This document shows, piece by piece, positions 34,623 to 43,488 of a stretch of 64,000 bases of DNA. Below the pieces are notes generated by a model that had not been told where the DNA came from, ran no database searches, and saw only the letters and a list, made by a program, of their open reading frames with translations. Within the stretch, counting starts at the first letter, position 1. Each line of letters begins with the position of its first letter. The stretch comes from Veillonella sp. (GTDB taxonomy: Bacteria > Bacillota > Negativicutes > Veillonellales > Veillonellaceae): the NCBI RefSeq assembly GCF_041333735.1, contig NZ_JBGKFB010000001.1, positions 372,001-436,000 on the forward strand, given 5' to 3'. The position numbers and the translations under genes were made by a program.

Positions 34623-35657
34623 TTAACCTTTACTAGGAATCGTTAGTAGCGTCTCTGCTCGATAAGAGCGATCTAATTCTGAAGACCACTTTTGCACATT
34701 TTTTAAAGGGACAGCTTTATCTATATCCTCTGTTCTTAGGACAACAAATCGAATTTGTTTCAGTTTAGATTCTTGTTTTAATATAGCCTCACATAAAGCT
34801 CGTAATGCTTTTCTTTTACTTGGATTAATTAATTCCTGGCACTCTTTATACTGTTGTGACACAACAGTTTTAGATGGATAGTTAGGTTCATTAACTTTGT
34901 TAGGTTCACTTGAATCGATACGAAGCATCAAATTTGTTTTATCCCCACCATCTTCTTTTGTACAAGACTTTTCGTCAAACAAAACAACTAACTCGGCTTC
35001 ATCCGTATGTTTATATTCAGATAATTTCTTTAAGTTATTTATACCCTCGTGAGCTACATCAGCCTTAATCTGTTTTAAATCAAGCAGCTTATAATATGTA
35101 TAAGCCTCTAAAACACATCGTAGTAAAGTTTCCTCACTACCAGAAGGACGATATTTTAATTCAATGACAGAATAACATTTATCATCTACGTTATAGCCCA
35201 ATAAATCTATTTTCCCATACGAATCATTTTTTGTCTTTTTTAATGGTGTTTGATAATCAAAGATATATCCTAGCCCATCAATGTTACTTTGATAAAATAA
35301 TAACTTTGCTAATATTTCTTCTTTTCGATTTGTAATTTTTATGCTCTCTAGACATTCATCTTTATTCGGATGATTTATCTTAAAATGTTCTGGTCTTACT
35401 GGTATTAAATTTAACCAGTCCTTTATAAAATTATCATTAACAAGGGTTTCGGCAATAACTTCACTATAAAGGTTCTTATAGTCTTTTACACAGCCTTTGT
35501 AATTTACAACAGATGACTTATAAAAATTTGCTGCAAATTTCGTCCCCCCCTTTTCATCAGAAGCAGTTAAGCCATAGGTCGTTATAAACTCATCAAACTT
35601 ATCAACTCGCTTAATCCGGTCAAAAATTTTCTTAATAGACATCTTACAATCTACCAT
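34623..35657 (-). CDS. Putative PD-(D/E)XK nuclease-fold protein
   Basis: 344-residue soluble protein, not a recognised named family. In its middle, YGKIDLLG (D151) followed after 14 residues by VIELKYR (E166-x-K168) makes a D...ExK nuclease site, preceded by an acidic helix RKEEILAKLLF. Next comes a helix ending in LEAYTYYKLL, as in RecB-like or restriction-type folds. The C-terminal part (about 230-344) has no clear motif. GGGAGG lies 9 bases before ATG 35657; the frame opens at a TTG 24 bases earlier, but the Shine-Dalgarno falls inside that extension. It is paired with the RNase J-like gene. A defence role is inference from composition and pairing. Confidence 0.6.
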   Translation of the reverse strand: MVDCKMSIKKIFDRIKRVDKFDEFITTYGLTASDEKGGTKFAANFYKSSVVNYKGCVKDYKNLYSEVIAETLVNDNFIKDWLNLIPVRPEHFKINHPNKDECLESIKITNRKEEILAKLLFYQSNIDGLGYIFDYQTPLKKTKNDSYGKIDLLGYNVDDKCYSVIELKYRPSGSEETLLRCVLEAYTYYKLLDLKQIKADVAHEGINNLKKLSEYKHTDEAELVVLFDEKSCTKEDGGDKTNLMLRIDSSEPNKVNEPNYPSKTVVSQQYKECQELINPSKRKALRALCEAILKQESKLKQIRFVVLRTEDIDKAVPLKNVQKWSSELDRSYRAETLLTIPSKG

Positions 35658-35996
35658 AATGATATGCCTCCCTAAAAGCAATTTACGCCCCTTAACATAG
35701 CCAATAATTTAGCTCTCATCACATACAAACAATCAATGTAATTAATCATAATTCCATTATATCAATGGTCGTTTTATGAGTAAACAATGAAGAATTTAAA
35801 TTAACTATAGATAATATCTTCTTATATTTCTATTTTAATATAGATGACGAGTAATAAATTCCGCATAATTCAATCTTTTATAGTAATGGGCCTAAACAAA
35901 ATTTACATAAACCAGAAATTCTATAGAAAATCCTTGCGTCATTATTCTATATAATTTACTATATATAGAGAAATCTGATTATAAAAAGGAGTCATC
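35658..35996. other. A+T-rich spacer between nuclease islet and dapL
   Basis: No gene, RNA or repeat recognised in 339 bases. A TATAAT at 35950-35955 may be the dapL -10, but its -35 is poor. It must also contain the islet promoter on the minus strand. Confidence 0.5.
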
Positions 35997-37226
35997 ATGG
36001 CTAATATTAATGAAAACTATTTAAACCTACAAGGTTCTTATTTATTTGCTAATATCGCTAAAAAGGTTGCAGATTATCAAGCAGCTCATCCAGATGCAGA
36101 CATCATTCGTCTTGGTATCGGCGATGTTACATTACCACTTGTTCCTGCAATTATCGATGCTATGAGCAAAGCAGTTCAAGAAATGGGTAAAGCTGAAACG
36201 TTCCGCGGTTACGGCCCTGAACAAGGTTACGACTTCTTACGTCAAGCTATTGTTGATGGCGATTACAAACCATTAGGCGTAGATATCGCTATTGACGAAG
36301 TATTCGTTTCCGATGGTGCAAAATCTGATGTTGGTAACATCCAAGAGTTATTCAGCGAAGATAACATCATTGCTATCACTGATCCAGTATACCCAGTATA
36401 CTTAGATTCTAACGTAATGGGTGGTCGTACTGGCGAAGCAGTAGATGGTATCTTCCAAAAGGTTGTATACCTCCCTACTTACGCAGAAAATAACTTCTCT
36501 CCAGAATTCCCTTCTGAACGTGTAGATATCGTATATCTTTGCTCCCCTAACAATCCAACTGGTACTGTTTTGAGCCGTGCTCGTTTAGCAGAATGGATCA
36601 AATGGTGTAAAGATAATGATGCGATTTTAATGTTCGACTCCGCTTATGAAGCTTTCATTAGCACAGAAGATACTGTAAAATCCATCTACGAAATCGAAGG
36701 CGCTCGTGAAGTAGCTATCGAGTTCCGTTCCTTCTCCAAAACTGCTGGTTTCACTGGTACTCGTTGTGCTTACGCAGTTGTGCCTAAAGAAGTGACTGGC
36801 AAAACTAAATCCGGCGAACGTCAAGCGCTAAACCCTATGTGGAACCGTCGCCAATGCACTAAATTCAATGGTGTGCCTTACATCATCCAACGCGGTGCTG
36901 AAGCAGTATACACAAAAGAAGGTCGCGAACAAACTCGCGCTAACATTGCATACTACAAAGAAAACGCTCGCATCATCAAAGAAGGCCTTGAATCTATTGG
37001 TCTTACTGTATACGGTGGCGTTGACGCTCCATACATTTGGCTAAAAACTCCTGGCAACATGACTAGCTGGGAATTATTCGACATCTTACTCGAACAAGTT
37101 CAAATCGTATCTACACCAGGCTCTGGCTTTGGTCCTCACGGTGAAGGTTACCTTCGTTTAACAGCTTTCGGTAGCCGTGAAAATACAATTCGCGCCGTTG
37201 AAAGAATTAAAACATTAAAATTCTAA
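35997..37226 (+). CDS. dapL: LL-diaminopimelate aminotransferase
   Basis: 409-residue class I/II PLP aminotransferase that converts tetrahydrodipicolinate and glutamate directly to LL-diaminopimelate, bypassing the acylated intermediates. The family start NENYLNLQGSYLFANIAKK, LGIGDVTLPL, the SPNNPTGT motif and PLP-lysine motif SFSKTAGFTGTR are all visible. Length matches (about 410). AAAGGAG precedes the ATG. It is followed by its own terminator and then by ddh, a second route to meso-diaminopimelate. Serves lysine and peptidoglycan synthesis in the cytoplasm. Confidence 0.96.
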   Translation: MANINENYLNLQGSYLFANIAKKVADYQAAHPDADIIRLGIGDVTLPLVPAIIDAMSKAVQEMGKAETFRGYGPEQGYDFLRQAIVDGDYKPLGVDIAIDEVFVSDGAKSDVGNIQELFSEDNIIAITDPVYPVYLDSNVMGGRTGEAVDGIFQKVVYLPTYAENNFSPEFPSERVDIVYLCSPNNPTGTVLSRARLAEWIKWCKDNDAILMFDSAYEAFISTEDTVKSIYEIEGAREVAIEFRSFSKTAGFTGTRCAYAVVPKEVTGKTKSGERQALNPMWNRRQCTKFNGVPYIIQRGAEAVYTKEGREQTRANIAYYKENARIIKEGLESIGLTVYGGVDAPYIWLKTPGNMTSWELFDILLEQVQIVSTPGSGFGPHGEGYLRLTAFGSRENTIRAVERIKTLKF

Positions 37227-37286
37227 TAGGAGAATTAGCACAAAGCTTATTCCCTATAGAAACTAAAAAACCTATAAAGACAAAAA

Positions 37287-37330
37287 GACCGATTGTACAC
37301 CTATATTAGGAGTATAATCGGTCCTTTTTA
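37287..37330 (+). terminator. Terminator after dapL
   Basis: GACCGATT/AATCGGTC with partly paired interior, A-run before and T-run after. Confidence 0.75.
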
Positions 37331-37488
37331 CGTTAGTTAAATGTTATGATTTATCTCAGCATCAATATGATAGATAGGATTATATATTTATTTTTATTTG
37401 ATTCTATAGAAAAATATTAATAACTATCATTTTATGCTATAATGATTATGTTAATTATTAAATTTCTCGATTTATATAGGAGGCTAAT

Positions 37489-38463
37489 ATGAGCAAAATT
37501 CGTATTGGTATCGTTGGCTACGGCAACTTAGGCCGTGGCGTTGAAGCATCCGTAAAATTACAACCTGATATGGAGCTTGTTGGTGTATTCTCTCGCCGTA
37601 AAGGTTTAGAAACAGTATCTGGTGTTCCTACATATACTATGGAAGATCTACCAAACTTCAAAGGTAAAATCGATGTTATGGTTCTTTGCGGTGGTTCTGC
37701 AACAGACCTTATCGAACAAACTCCAATGGTAACAAAATACTTCAACTGTATCGATTCCTTCGATACACATGCACGTATCCCTGAACATTTCGCTAACGTA
37801 GACAAAGTAGCTAAAGAAGCTAAAACTGCTACATTGATTTCCTGCGGTTGGGACCCAGGCATGTTCTCTTTACAACGTGTATATGCTGAAAGCATCTTGC
37901 CTCAAGGTAAATCTTATACATTCTGGGGCCGTGGCGTTTCCCAAGGTCACTCCGATGCTATCCGTCGTATCGATGGCGTTCTTGACGCTCGTCAATACAC
38001 TGTTCCTAAAGAACAATACCTTGAAGCCATCCGTAATGGTGAAACTCCAGACGTTGATGGCTACAAAGGTCACCTTCGTGAGTGCTATGTAGTAGCTGCT
38101 CCTGATGCTGATAAAGCTAAAATTGAAAACGAAATCAAAACTATGGAAAACTACTTCGTAGGTTATGAAACTGTAGTAAACTTCATTTCTCAAGAAGAAC
38201 TTGATCGCAACCACAAAGGCATTCCACATGGTGGCTTCGTTCTTCGCTCTGGTGAAAGTACAGATGGCACTCGTCACGTTATCGAGTATTCCTTGAAACT
38301 TGACTCCAACCCTGAATTCACTGGCTCTGCACTTGTTGCTTATGCTCGTGGTATCTACCGCCTTGCTAAACATGGCGGCACAGGTTGCTACACTGTATTC
38401 GATATTCCACCAGCTTGGATTTCCACACATTCTGCTGAAGAATTACGAGCTCACTCTCTATAA
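37489..38463 (+). CDS. ddh: meso-Diaminopimelate dehydrogenase
   Basis: 324-residue NADP-dependent enzyme that reductively aminates tetrahydrodipicolinate to meso-diaminopimelate in one step. An N-terminal Rossmann motif GIVGYGNLGRGVE (residues 6-18), the VFSRR NADPH-phosphate contact, CGGSATDL, SCGWDPGMFS and GRGVSQGHSDAIRRIDGV are the family hallmarks. GGAGG precedes the ATG. It is separated from dapL by a terminator and about 260 bases, so it is separately transcribed. With DapL, the cell would have two entries to diaminopimelate; DapL products still need the epimerase DapF. Confidence 0.96.
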   Translation: MSKIRIGIVGYGNLGRGVEASVKLQPDMELVGVFSRRKGLETVSGVPTYTMEDLPNFKGKIDVMVLCGGSATDLIEQTPMVTKYFNCIDSFDTHARIPEHFANVDKVAKEAKTATLISCGWDPGMFSLQRVYAESILPQGKSYTFWGRGVSQGHSDAIRRIDGVLDARQYTVPKEQYLEAIRNGETPDVDGYKGHLRECYVVAAPDADKAKIENEIKTMENYFVGYETVVNFISQEELDRNHKGIPHGGFVLRSGESTDGTRHVIEYSLKLDSNPEFTGSALVAYARGIYRLAKHGGTGCYTVFDIPPAWISTHSAEELRAHSL

Positions 38464-38474
38464 GATACAAAATA

Positions 38475-38502
38475 AAATCCCACACATCAGTGTGGGATTT
38501 TT
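38475..38502 (+). terminator. Terminator after ddh
   Basis: AATCCCACAC/GTGTGGGATT with a 4-base loop and TTTTT. Confidence 0.9.
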
Positions 38503-38507
38503 GTTTA

Positions 38508-38545
38508 GTGACACTACTAATCACCTATGTGACTAATAGTGTCAC
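38508..38545. repeat. Dispersed palindromic element, copy 2
   Basis: Perfect outer stem GTGACACTA/TAGTGTCAC, a symmetric CTAA/CTAA internal loop, inner TCAC/GTGA and a CTAT tetraloop. The 15-base core TCACCTATGTGACTA is the exact reverse complement of the core of the hairpin at 15446-15490, while the outer stems differ. Confidence 0.7.
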
Positions 38546-38654
38546 TTTTTTAGTACAAATTTATATCGGCTATATGATATAATATTTATTTGATAGAGTT
38601 TCTATGGAAACTTTCACAAAGAACGAAATCAATGTTTTAATAAAAGGTGGTACC

Positions 38655-39761
38655 ATGAGCACAAATTTAGAAGTAGGCATCGTAGGCCTTCCAAATGTTG
38701 GTAAAAGTACATTATTCAACGCCATTACTAAAGCAGGCGCTGAAGCTGCCAACTATCCATTCTGTACAATCGAGCCAAACGTAGGTGTTGTTGATGTTCC
38801 AGATAATCGTTTAGCTGTATTGGCTGAAATGTTTGGTTCTAAACGCATCCTCCCTGCTGCTATGCGCTTCGTAGATATCGCTGGCCTCGTAGAAGGTGCA
38901 TCTAAAGGTGAAGGTTTAGGCAATAAATTCCTTAGCCACATCCGCCAAGTAGATGCGATTGCACAAGTTATTCGTTGTTTCGATGACCCTAACATCACAC
39001 ACGTTTCTGGCTCTATCGATCCAATCCGTGACATCGAAATCATCAACACTGAGCTTTGCCTCGCTGACCTTGAATCCGTTGAAAAACGCAAACAACGTAT
39101 CGAAAAAATCGCTAAATCTGGCGATAAAGATGCACGTACTGAATTACCATTGCTAGAACGCATCATCGAAGGTCTTGGCGAAGCTAAACCTGTTCGTGCC
39201 CAAGGTCTTGAAGAAGAAGAATTAGAAATGATTAAAGAGTTAACATTGCTTACAGCAAAACCATCTCTTTATGTAGCTAACATTTCTGAAGATGAAGTAT
39301 CTGATTATTCTGCCAACGAATATGTAAAACGCGTAGAAGAATATGCCAAAAACGAAGGCGCTGGCATCGTTGTTGTGTCTGCTCGTATCGAGTCCGAAAT
39401 TGCAGAGTTATCCGAAGAAGAATCCGCTGCATTCCTCGAAGATCTAGGCCTTGAAGAATCTGGCTTAACTAAACTTATCAAAGCAAGCTACGCACTCTTA
39501 GGTCTTATCAACTACTTCACAGCTGGCGAAATGGAAGCTCGTGCTTGGACAATTGTAAATGGCACAAAAGCACCTCAAGCAGCTGGTAAGATTCACTCCG
39601 ATATCGAAAAAGGCTTTATCCGTGCCGAAATCGTATCCTTCGATGACTTACAAGCTTGCGGCAGCCAAAACGCGGCTAAAGAAAAAGGCCTTGTACGCCT
39701 TGAAGGTAAAGACTACGTTATGAAAGACGGCGATGTAACCCATTTCCGCTTCAATGTATAA
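38655..39761 (+). CDS. ychF: Redox-regulated ATPase/GTP-binding protein YchF
   Basis: 368-residue cytoplasmic P-loop NTPase of the Obg family (YchF/OLA1), which prefers ATP and associates with ribosomes. G1 motif GLPNVGKST, G3 DIAGLVEGASKGEGLG, coiled-coil insert (about 130-185) and C-terminal TGS domain ending VTHFRFNV are present. The frame is open from 38604, but AAAGGTGG lies just before ATG 38655, which gives the usual N-terminus MSTNLEVGIVG. Monocistronic with its own terminator. Confidence 0.97.
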   Translation: MSTNLEVGIVGLPNVGKSTLFNAITKAGAEAANYPFCTIEPNVGVVDVPDNRLAVLAEMFGSKRILPAAMRFVDIAGLVEGASKGEGLGNKFLSHIRQVDAIAQVIRCFDDPNITHVSGSIDPIRDIEIINTELCLADLESVEKRKQRIEKIAKSGDKDARTELPLLERIIEGLGEAKPVRAQGLEEEELEMIKELTLLTAKPSLYVANISEDEVSDYSANEYVKRVEEYAKNEGAGIVVVSARIESEIAELSEEESAAFLEDLGLEESGLTKLIKASYALLGLINYFTAGEMEARAWTIVNGTKAPQAAGKIHSDIEKGFIRAEIVSFDDLQACGSQNAAKEKGLVRLEGKDYVMKDGDVTHFRFNV

Positions 39762-39776
39762 ACAAACTTATATAAC

Positions 39777-39812
39777 AAAAACCAGTAAATCTCAGGATTT
39801 ACTGGTTTTTTT
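39777..39812 (+). terminator. Terminator after ychF
   Basis: AAAACCAGTAAAT/ATTTACTGGTTTT with 6-base loop and long T-run. Confidence 0.9.
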
Positions 39813-39839
39813 ATTACTAATTATAACCTTTATATAATA

Positions 39840-40076
39840 TTATTTATCGTCTTTATGAAGAACATTTTTGACGCCACTAATCGCACCATCTACAGCATCT
39901 TTAACATCTTCAGCTGCTTTTTTGAGATCTTCAGCAACATCATGTGCAGCCTCTTTAACTTTTGCAGCTGTATTTTCTACAGCACCTTCTGCTTGCAATT
40001 CTTTGTTATCAGTTAATTTACCGGCATTTTCTTTTAATGCACCTTTAGCTTGATTTAATTTATCTTCTAAAGCCAT
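39840..40076 (-). CDS. CsbD-like general stress protein
   Basis: 78-residue small hydrophilic protein, nearly all helix, rich in Ala, Lys, Glu and Asp. Its first half (LEDKLNQAKGALKENAGKLT) follows the CsbD pattern of stress-induced proteins; the second half is a repeating AAEDVKDAV-type amphipathic helix. The frame extends 9 codons upstream to a non-canonical region, but AAAGGA lies 8 bases before ATG 40076. Function beyond general stress association is unknown. It is followed on the same strand by nothing and preceded by a small membrane stress protein, 64 bases away. Confidence 0.8.
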   Translation of the reverse strand: MALEDKLNQAKGALKENAGKLTDNKELQAEGAVENTAAKVKEAAHDVAEDLKKAAEDVKDAVDGAISGVKNVLHKDDK

Positions 40077-40140
40077 AATTATGATCCTTTCATATAAAAT
40101 CATTTATAGCTATGTTAGCTATACTTTTAAAAATAGATTA

Positions 40141-40380
40141 CTATCCCTTTTTCCCGAAGAAAAACGAAACAACAGCAACAACAATTACAGCACCAAGAAC
40201 AGAAGGAATTAATGCCATGCCAGCTAAGCTAGGACCCCATGTGCCAAATATTGCTTGCCCCACAGACGAACCAACTAAACCAGCAACAACATTGGCAATA
40301 ACGCCCATTGCTCCACCTTTGTTAGTGATGGCACCTGCTAGGAATCCGATAAAACCACCAACAATAATTGACCATAACAT
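40141..40380 (-). CDS. GlsB/YeaQ/YmgE family small membrane protein
   Basis: 79-residue, very hydrophobic protein with three short membrane segments rich in Gly (GGFIGFLAGAITNKGGAMGVIANVVAG, shown in part) and a terminal GKKG. This is the transglycosylase-associated/GlsB family of small stress-induced membrane proteins of unknown activity. Lies 64 bases upstream of the CsbD-like gene on the same strand; the two probably belong to one stress response unit. Confidence 0.85.
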   Translation of the reverse strand: MLWSIIVGGFIGFLAGAITNKGGAMGVIANVVAGLVGSSVGQAIFGTWGPSLAGMALIPSVLGAVIVVAVVSFFFGKKG

Positions 40381-40533
40381 ACAATCACTCCTTCCTATTC
40401 AATCAAAATATTTATAAACCCGATCAAATAATACAGTATTTATAAATATTTTAGAATTCTTGTATATTTATAATATATCATTCAACTCTAAAGATTAAAT
40501 GAAGAATTTCGATTTAGTTCTAAAGATAACGAT

Positions 40534-41244
40534 TTATTCAACTACGGTTACAATTTCATCTAATGTACGACGTGTTTTATTGCGATGTGGTTCTTCATCA
40601 CGGTAGCCAAAGGCAGCCATTACGGAGATGCCGAAATGTTTCGTATCGAAGAGACCGAGTTCGTCACCAAGAAGTGCTGTCATATCATCTTGATTGAAAC
40701 CTTCTAACGGACAAGAATCTAAACCTTCATAAGCAGCCATTGTCATCATATTTGCCATAACGATATATGCTTGTTTAGAAGCCCAGTCAAAAGCAGCTCG
40801 TTCAGATTCAAATGTTTTATAATCGCTTGTAGTGAATTGGGCATATTTTTCACGATATGCTGCATCAATTTCTGCAGGTAATTGTTTAACTTCCTCTTGA
40901 ATATAACGAACATAAGGGGAATCGAATTCCAAGTCTATCTTTTTGCGTGTTAAGAACACTACAAAATGACTTGCTTCAAGGCCTGCTTGAATACCCCAGC
41001 CATGAGCTTTCATTTTTTCACGAATTTCAGGATTTTGGATCACTAACAACTCATAAGGCTCGAAACCAAGGGATGTTGGAGCCAAGCGAGCTGCTGTTAA
41101 AATTGCATTCCAATCTTCATCAGAAATCTTTTTAGTACTATCAAATTTTTTACATGCATAACGATATGTCATAGCATATTCTAAATCTTTACGATCCAAT
41201 TTAGGAGCCGTTAATTTTACATTTTCTATTTCATATTTGCTCAT
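40534..41244 (-). CDS. Nitroreductase family NAD(P)H oxidoreductase
   Basis: 236-residue FMN-dependent cytoplasmic oxidoreductase of the nitroreductase fold. Seen: YRYACKKFD near the N-terminus (FMN phosphate contacts), AARLAPTSLGFEPYEL, and the C-terminal GLDSCPLEGFN plus FGYRDEEPH. This is the NfsB-like subgroup, which reduces nitroaromatics or quinones with two electrons. The frame extends 10 codons beyond, but GGAGG lies just before ATG 41244. Single gene. Physiological substrate unknown. Confidence 0.9.
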   Translation of the reverse strand: MSKYEIENVKLTAPKLDRKDLEYAMTYRYACKKFDSTKKISDEDWNAILTAARLAPTSLGFEPYELLVIQNPEIREKMKAHGWGIQAGLEASHFVVFLTRKKIDLEFDSPYVRYIQEEVKQLPAEIDAAYREKYAQFTTSDYKTFESERAAFDWASKQAYIVMANMMTMAAYEGLDSCPLEGFNQDDMTALLGDELGLFDTKHFGISVMAAFGYRDEEPHRNKTRRTLDEIVTVVE

Positions 41245-41346
41245 ATATACCTCCATAAGTGATAAAAATATCATATGCTTATACTACCATAATATCCATA
41301 CTAATCATATGAAATGCATCAATAAACACAAAAGACTAGACATAGT

Positions 41347-41604
41347 CTAGTCTTTATATGGTACAGCCAGCTCTCCTTTTTCATACCAAAAGAGGCCTGA
41401 CGTACTAATCTTATGTTCTTTTAAAATAATCTGAACCTGCTCAACAATACTCGGATCTATTTGCACCGATAAACCACACATATCGTACAGCTCGGGAGGT
41501 GTGGCCATCAATTGATGAGGCACCTCTAATTCTGTTAATAACTTATCTGCTTTATCACCAAAATAATAGGATGTAAAAACGACAAGTAATTTTTTATTTT
41601 CCAA
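41347..41604 (-). CDS. DUF3343-like protein, putative Se/S carrier
   Basis: 85-residue small protein: VVFTSYYFGDKADKLL, then LMATPPELYDMCGLSVQ with a conserved Cys after a Pro-rich turn, as in the DUF3343 family, and a C-terminal FWYEKG. AGGAGGTGA is followed by GGCA and TTG at 41604, which I take as start; the GTG at 41622 lies before the Shine-Dalgarno. Downstream of yedF and selD on the same strand, so likely part of the selenium cluster. Its relative at 25.2 kb sits with yedE. Proposed as a carrier of reactive Se or S; not proven. Confidence 0.7.
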   Translation of the reverse strand: MENKKLLVVFTSYYFGDKADKLLTELEVPHQLMATPPELYDMCGLSVQIDPSIVEQVQIILKEHKISTSGLFWYEKGELAVPYKD

Positions 41605-41728
41605 TGCCTCACCTCCTAACACAATCGATACGATTAGATTTCGTTCACCTAAACTATTAATGCTCGAAATAAAAAATCTAATCTAAACCAATAACTCTAA
41701 ATCAATATATCAAAATAAGCTGCTAACA

Positions 41729-42328
41729 TTATAGCTTAACAATATTGTCACCAAGGATAGCATCTGTAATAGCATACATGTTCGTAATACTACCGACACC
41801 AACGTTTTCTTTCACACCATAGAAATCGAGGCAAATCCCACAAGCTGCAATTTCCACACCTGCGTCAGCTAGCTTTTTAATATTTTCCAAATGAACAGAA
41901 TCGTTAGTTACCATCTTGACACTGCTATTAATGAAATAGATCTTAGATGGTTTCACATCTGCTTCTACCATACACACCCAGAAGGTTTTCATCAAATTTC
42001 TACCGAGCTCTTCGCTACCTTCACCAAGATAATCTTTTGTCATCAAGATGACGCGGTTACCATAGTTCATCGGTTCGCAACTCGCTTCTGTCACGGGATT
42101 TGCATTTGGCGTCATAGTGAGATAGAAATCCTTACCGTCTTGGCGAATAGCCACACCATAGCCTCGAGACTTACCAAACTTTTCCACATTATCACGACTC
42201 ACTTCATTATCTACAATCGTCGTAATAACAGCATTTGGATTAGCATCACTAACCTTCTTAGTTTCAATTACAGGTTTTGGACATAAGCTACCACGTACGT
42301 CTACAGTTAATTCATTTGTATTACTCAT
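41729..42328 (-). CDS. yedF: Selenium metabolism protein YedF
   Basis: 199-residue two-domain protein. The N-terminal TusA-like domain has its active Cys in LCPKPVIETKK (about residue 16). The C-terminal DsrE-like domain (about 85-199) includes ILMTKDYLGEGSEELG and a second Cys pair in AACGICLDFYG. This fusion is the YedF type that accompanies SelD. It probably receives sulfur or selenium from a desulfurase-like donor. Two ATGs occur in tandem; the second is better spaced from AGAGG. It lies between selD and the DUF3343-like gene. Confidence 0.88.
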   Translation of the reverse strand: MSNTNELTVDVRGSLCPKPVIETKKVSDANPNAVITTIVDNEVSRDNVEKFGKSRGYGVAIRQDGKDFYLTMTPNANPVTEASCEPMNYGNRVILMTKDYLGEGSEELGRNLMKTFWVCMVEADVKPSKIYFINSSVKMVTNDSVHLENIKKLADAGVEIAACGICLDFYGVKENVGVGSITNMYAITDAILGDNIVKL

Positions 42329-42447
42329 CATATACCTCTATATTATATACATTATAAATCTTGTGAAAGTATCAGCTAATAGCTAATAGCTATTAATAGT
42401 TTAATTCTATATCTATGCCAATAGTAGCGAAATTATTATTTATGATT

Positions 42448-43479
42448 TTATTCTGTAACGCGTACAGCCAGACCGCTGAAACTTTCAACAGCACCAATAA
42501 TAGCAGCACAGTCAATGCCAGCCTCATGTAAAGCCTCAACCAGTTGATCACCTTCGCTAGCAGGAACGGAGAACAGTAAGCCCCCAGAGGTTTGTGGATC
42601 AAAGAGAATATCTGTCCACACTGGATCTAAGGACTCGTCAACTTGTACATCGGTTATGGCCTTGCGATTACCATAGGATGCAGCAGGCACCAATCCCATT
42701 TGAGCCGCTTCGATAACATCATCAAAGAGCGGAATGTCGTAAGCCTTAATATGAATAGTAACATCGGAAGCACTAGCCATTTCTACAGAGTGCCCCATAA
42801 GGCTAAAGCCCGTCACATCTGTACATGCATGAACGGTAAAGTTATGTGCTACCTCTGCTCCTACTCTGTTCAACGTACTCATACTAGTCACAGCTTGCTC
42901 GGTACCTACAGGGAACAAATCACCTTTTAGAGCATTATTCATAATGCCTGTACCAATTCGCTTAGTTAATACCAGTACATCTCCTACTTGGGCGCCTTTA
43001 TTTTTCCAAATTCGATATGGATGCACTTGTCCTGTTACAGACATACCAAAGATAGGCTCTTTATTTTCAATGCTGTGGCCGCCAACGATAGCAGCACCAG
43101 ATTCAGCCACAATGGATCCAGCCCCATTTAATACATCTGTTAATACACCTTGTTCAACAAGAGGCACAGGGAACCCCACAATGTTCATAGCCGTTAATGG
43201 TGTTCCGCCCATAGCATACACATCACTCAACGCATTAGCCGCTGCAATTTTACCAAATAATACAGGATCATTAACCATAGGCGTAAAGAAATCCAATGTT
43301 TGTACTAATGCTAGTGTATCTGAAAGTTTATATACGCCTGCGTCATCGGCACCTGTCATATCTGCTAATACATGTTCATTAGTAACAGGATTCACCGCTT
43401 TTAATACGCGATTTAATATATGAGGCCCAATCTTACATGCACACCCCCCACTTGTTACGTAATCAGTGAGTCGTACCAT
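42448..43479 (-). CDS. selD: Selenide, water dikinase
   Basis: 343-residue cytoplasmic enzyme making selenophosphate from selenide and ATP, the Se donor for selenocysteine and selenouridine. Catalytic segment GGCACKIG with C13, C15 and K16: the Cys form, not a selenoprotein. Also visible: LADMTGADDAGVY, TLDFFTPMVNDP, AANALSDVYAMGG, GGHSI and DPQTSGGLL. AAGGGGG precedes the ATG. It follows the DUF951 gene by 9 bases and precedes yedF. selA, selB and the Sec tRNA are not in the window, so which selenium product is made cannot be told here. Confidence 0.96.
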   Translation of the reverse strand: MVRLTDYVTSGGCACKIGPHILNRVLKAVNPVTNEHVLADMTGADDAGVYKLSDTLALVQTLDFFTPMVNDPVLFGKIAAANALSDVYAMGGTPLTAMNIVGFPVPLVEQGVLTDVLNGAGSIVAESGAAIVGGHSIENKEPIFGMSVTGQVHPYRIWKNKGAQVGDVLVLTKRIGTGIMNNALKGDLFPVGTEQAVTSMSTLNRVGAEVAHNFTVHACTDVTGFSLMGHSVEMASASDVTIHIKAYDIPLFDDVIEAAQMGLVPAASYGNRKAITDVQVDESLDPVWTDILFDPQTSGGLLFSVPASEGDQLVEALHEAGIDCAAIIGAVESFSGLAVRVTE

Positions 43480-43488
43480 ATGTCCCCC

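Noticed and set aside
37870..38430. 186-codon minus-strand frame opposite ddh
   Set aside because: Shadow of ddh; no family pattern or start signal.
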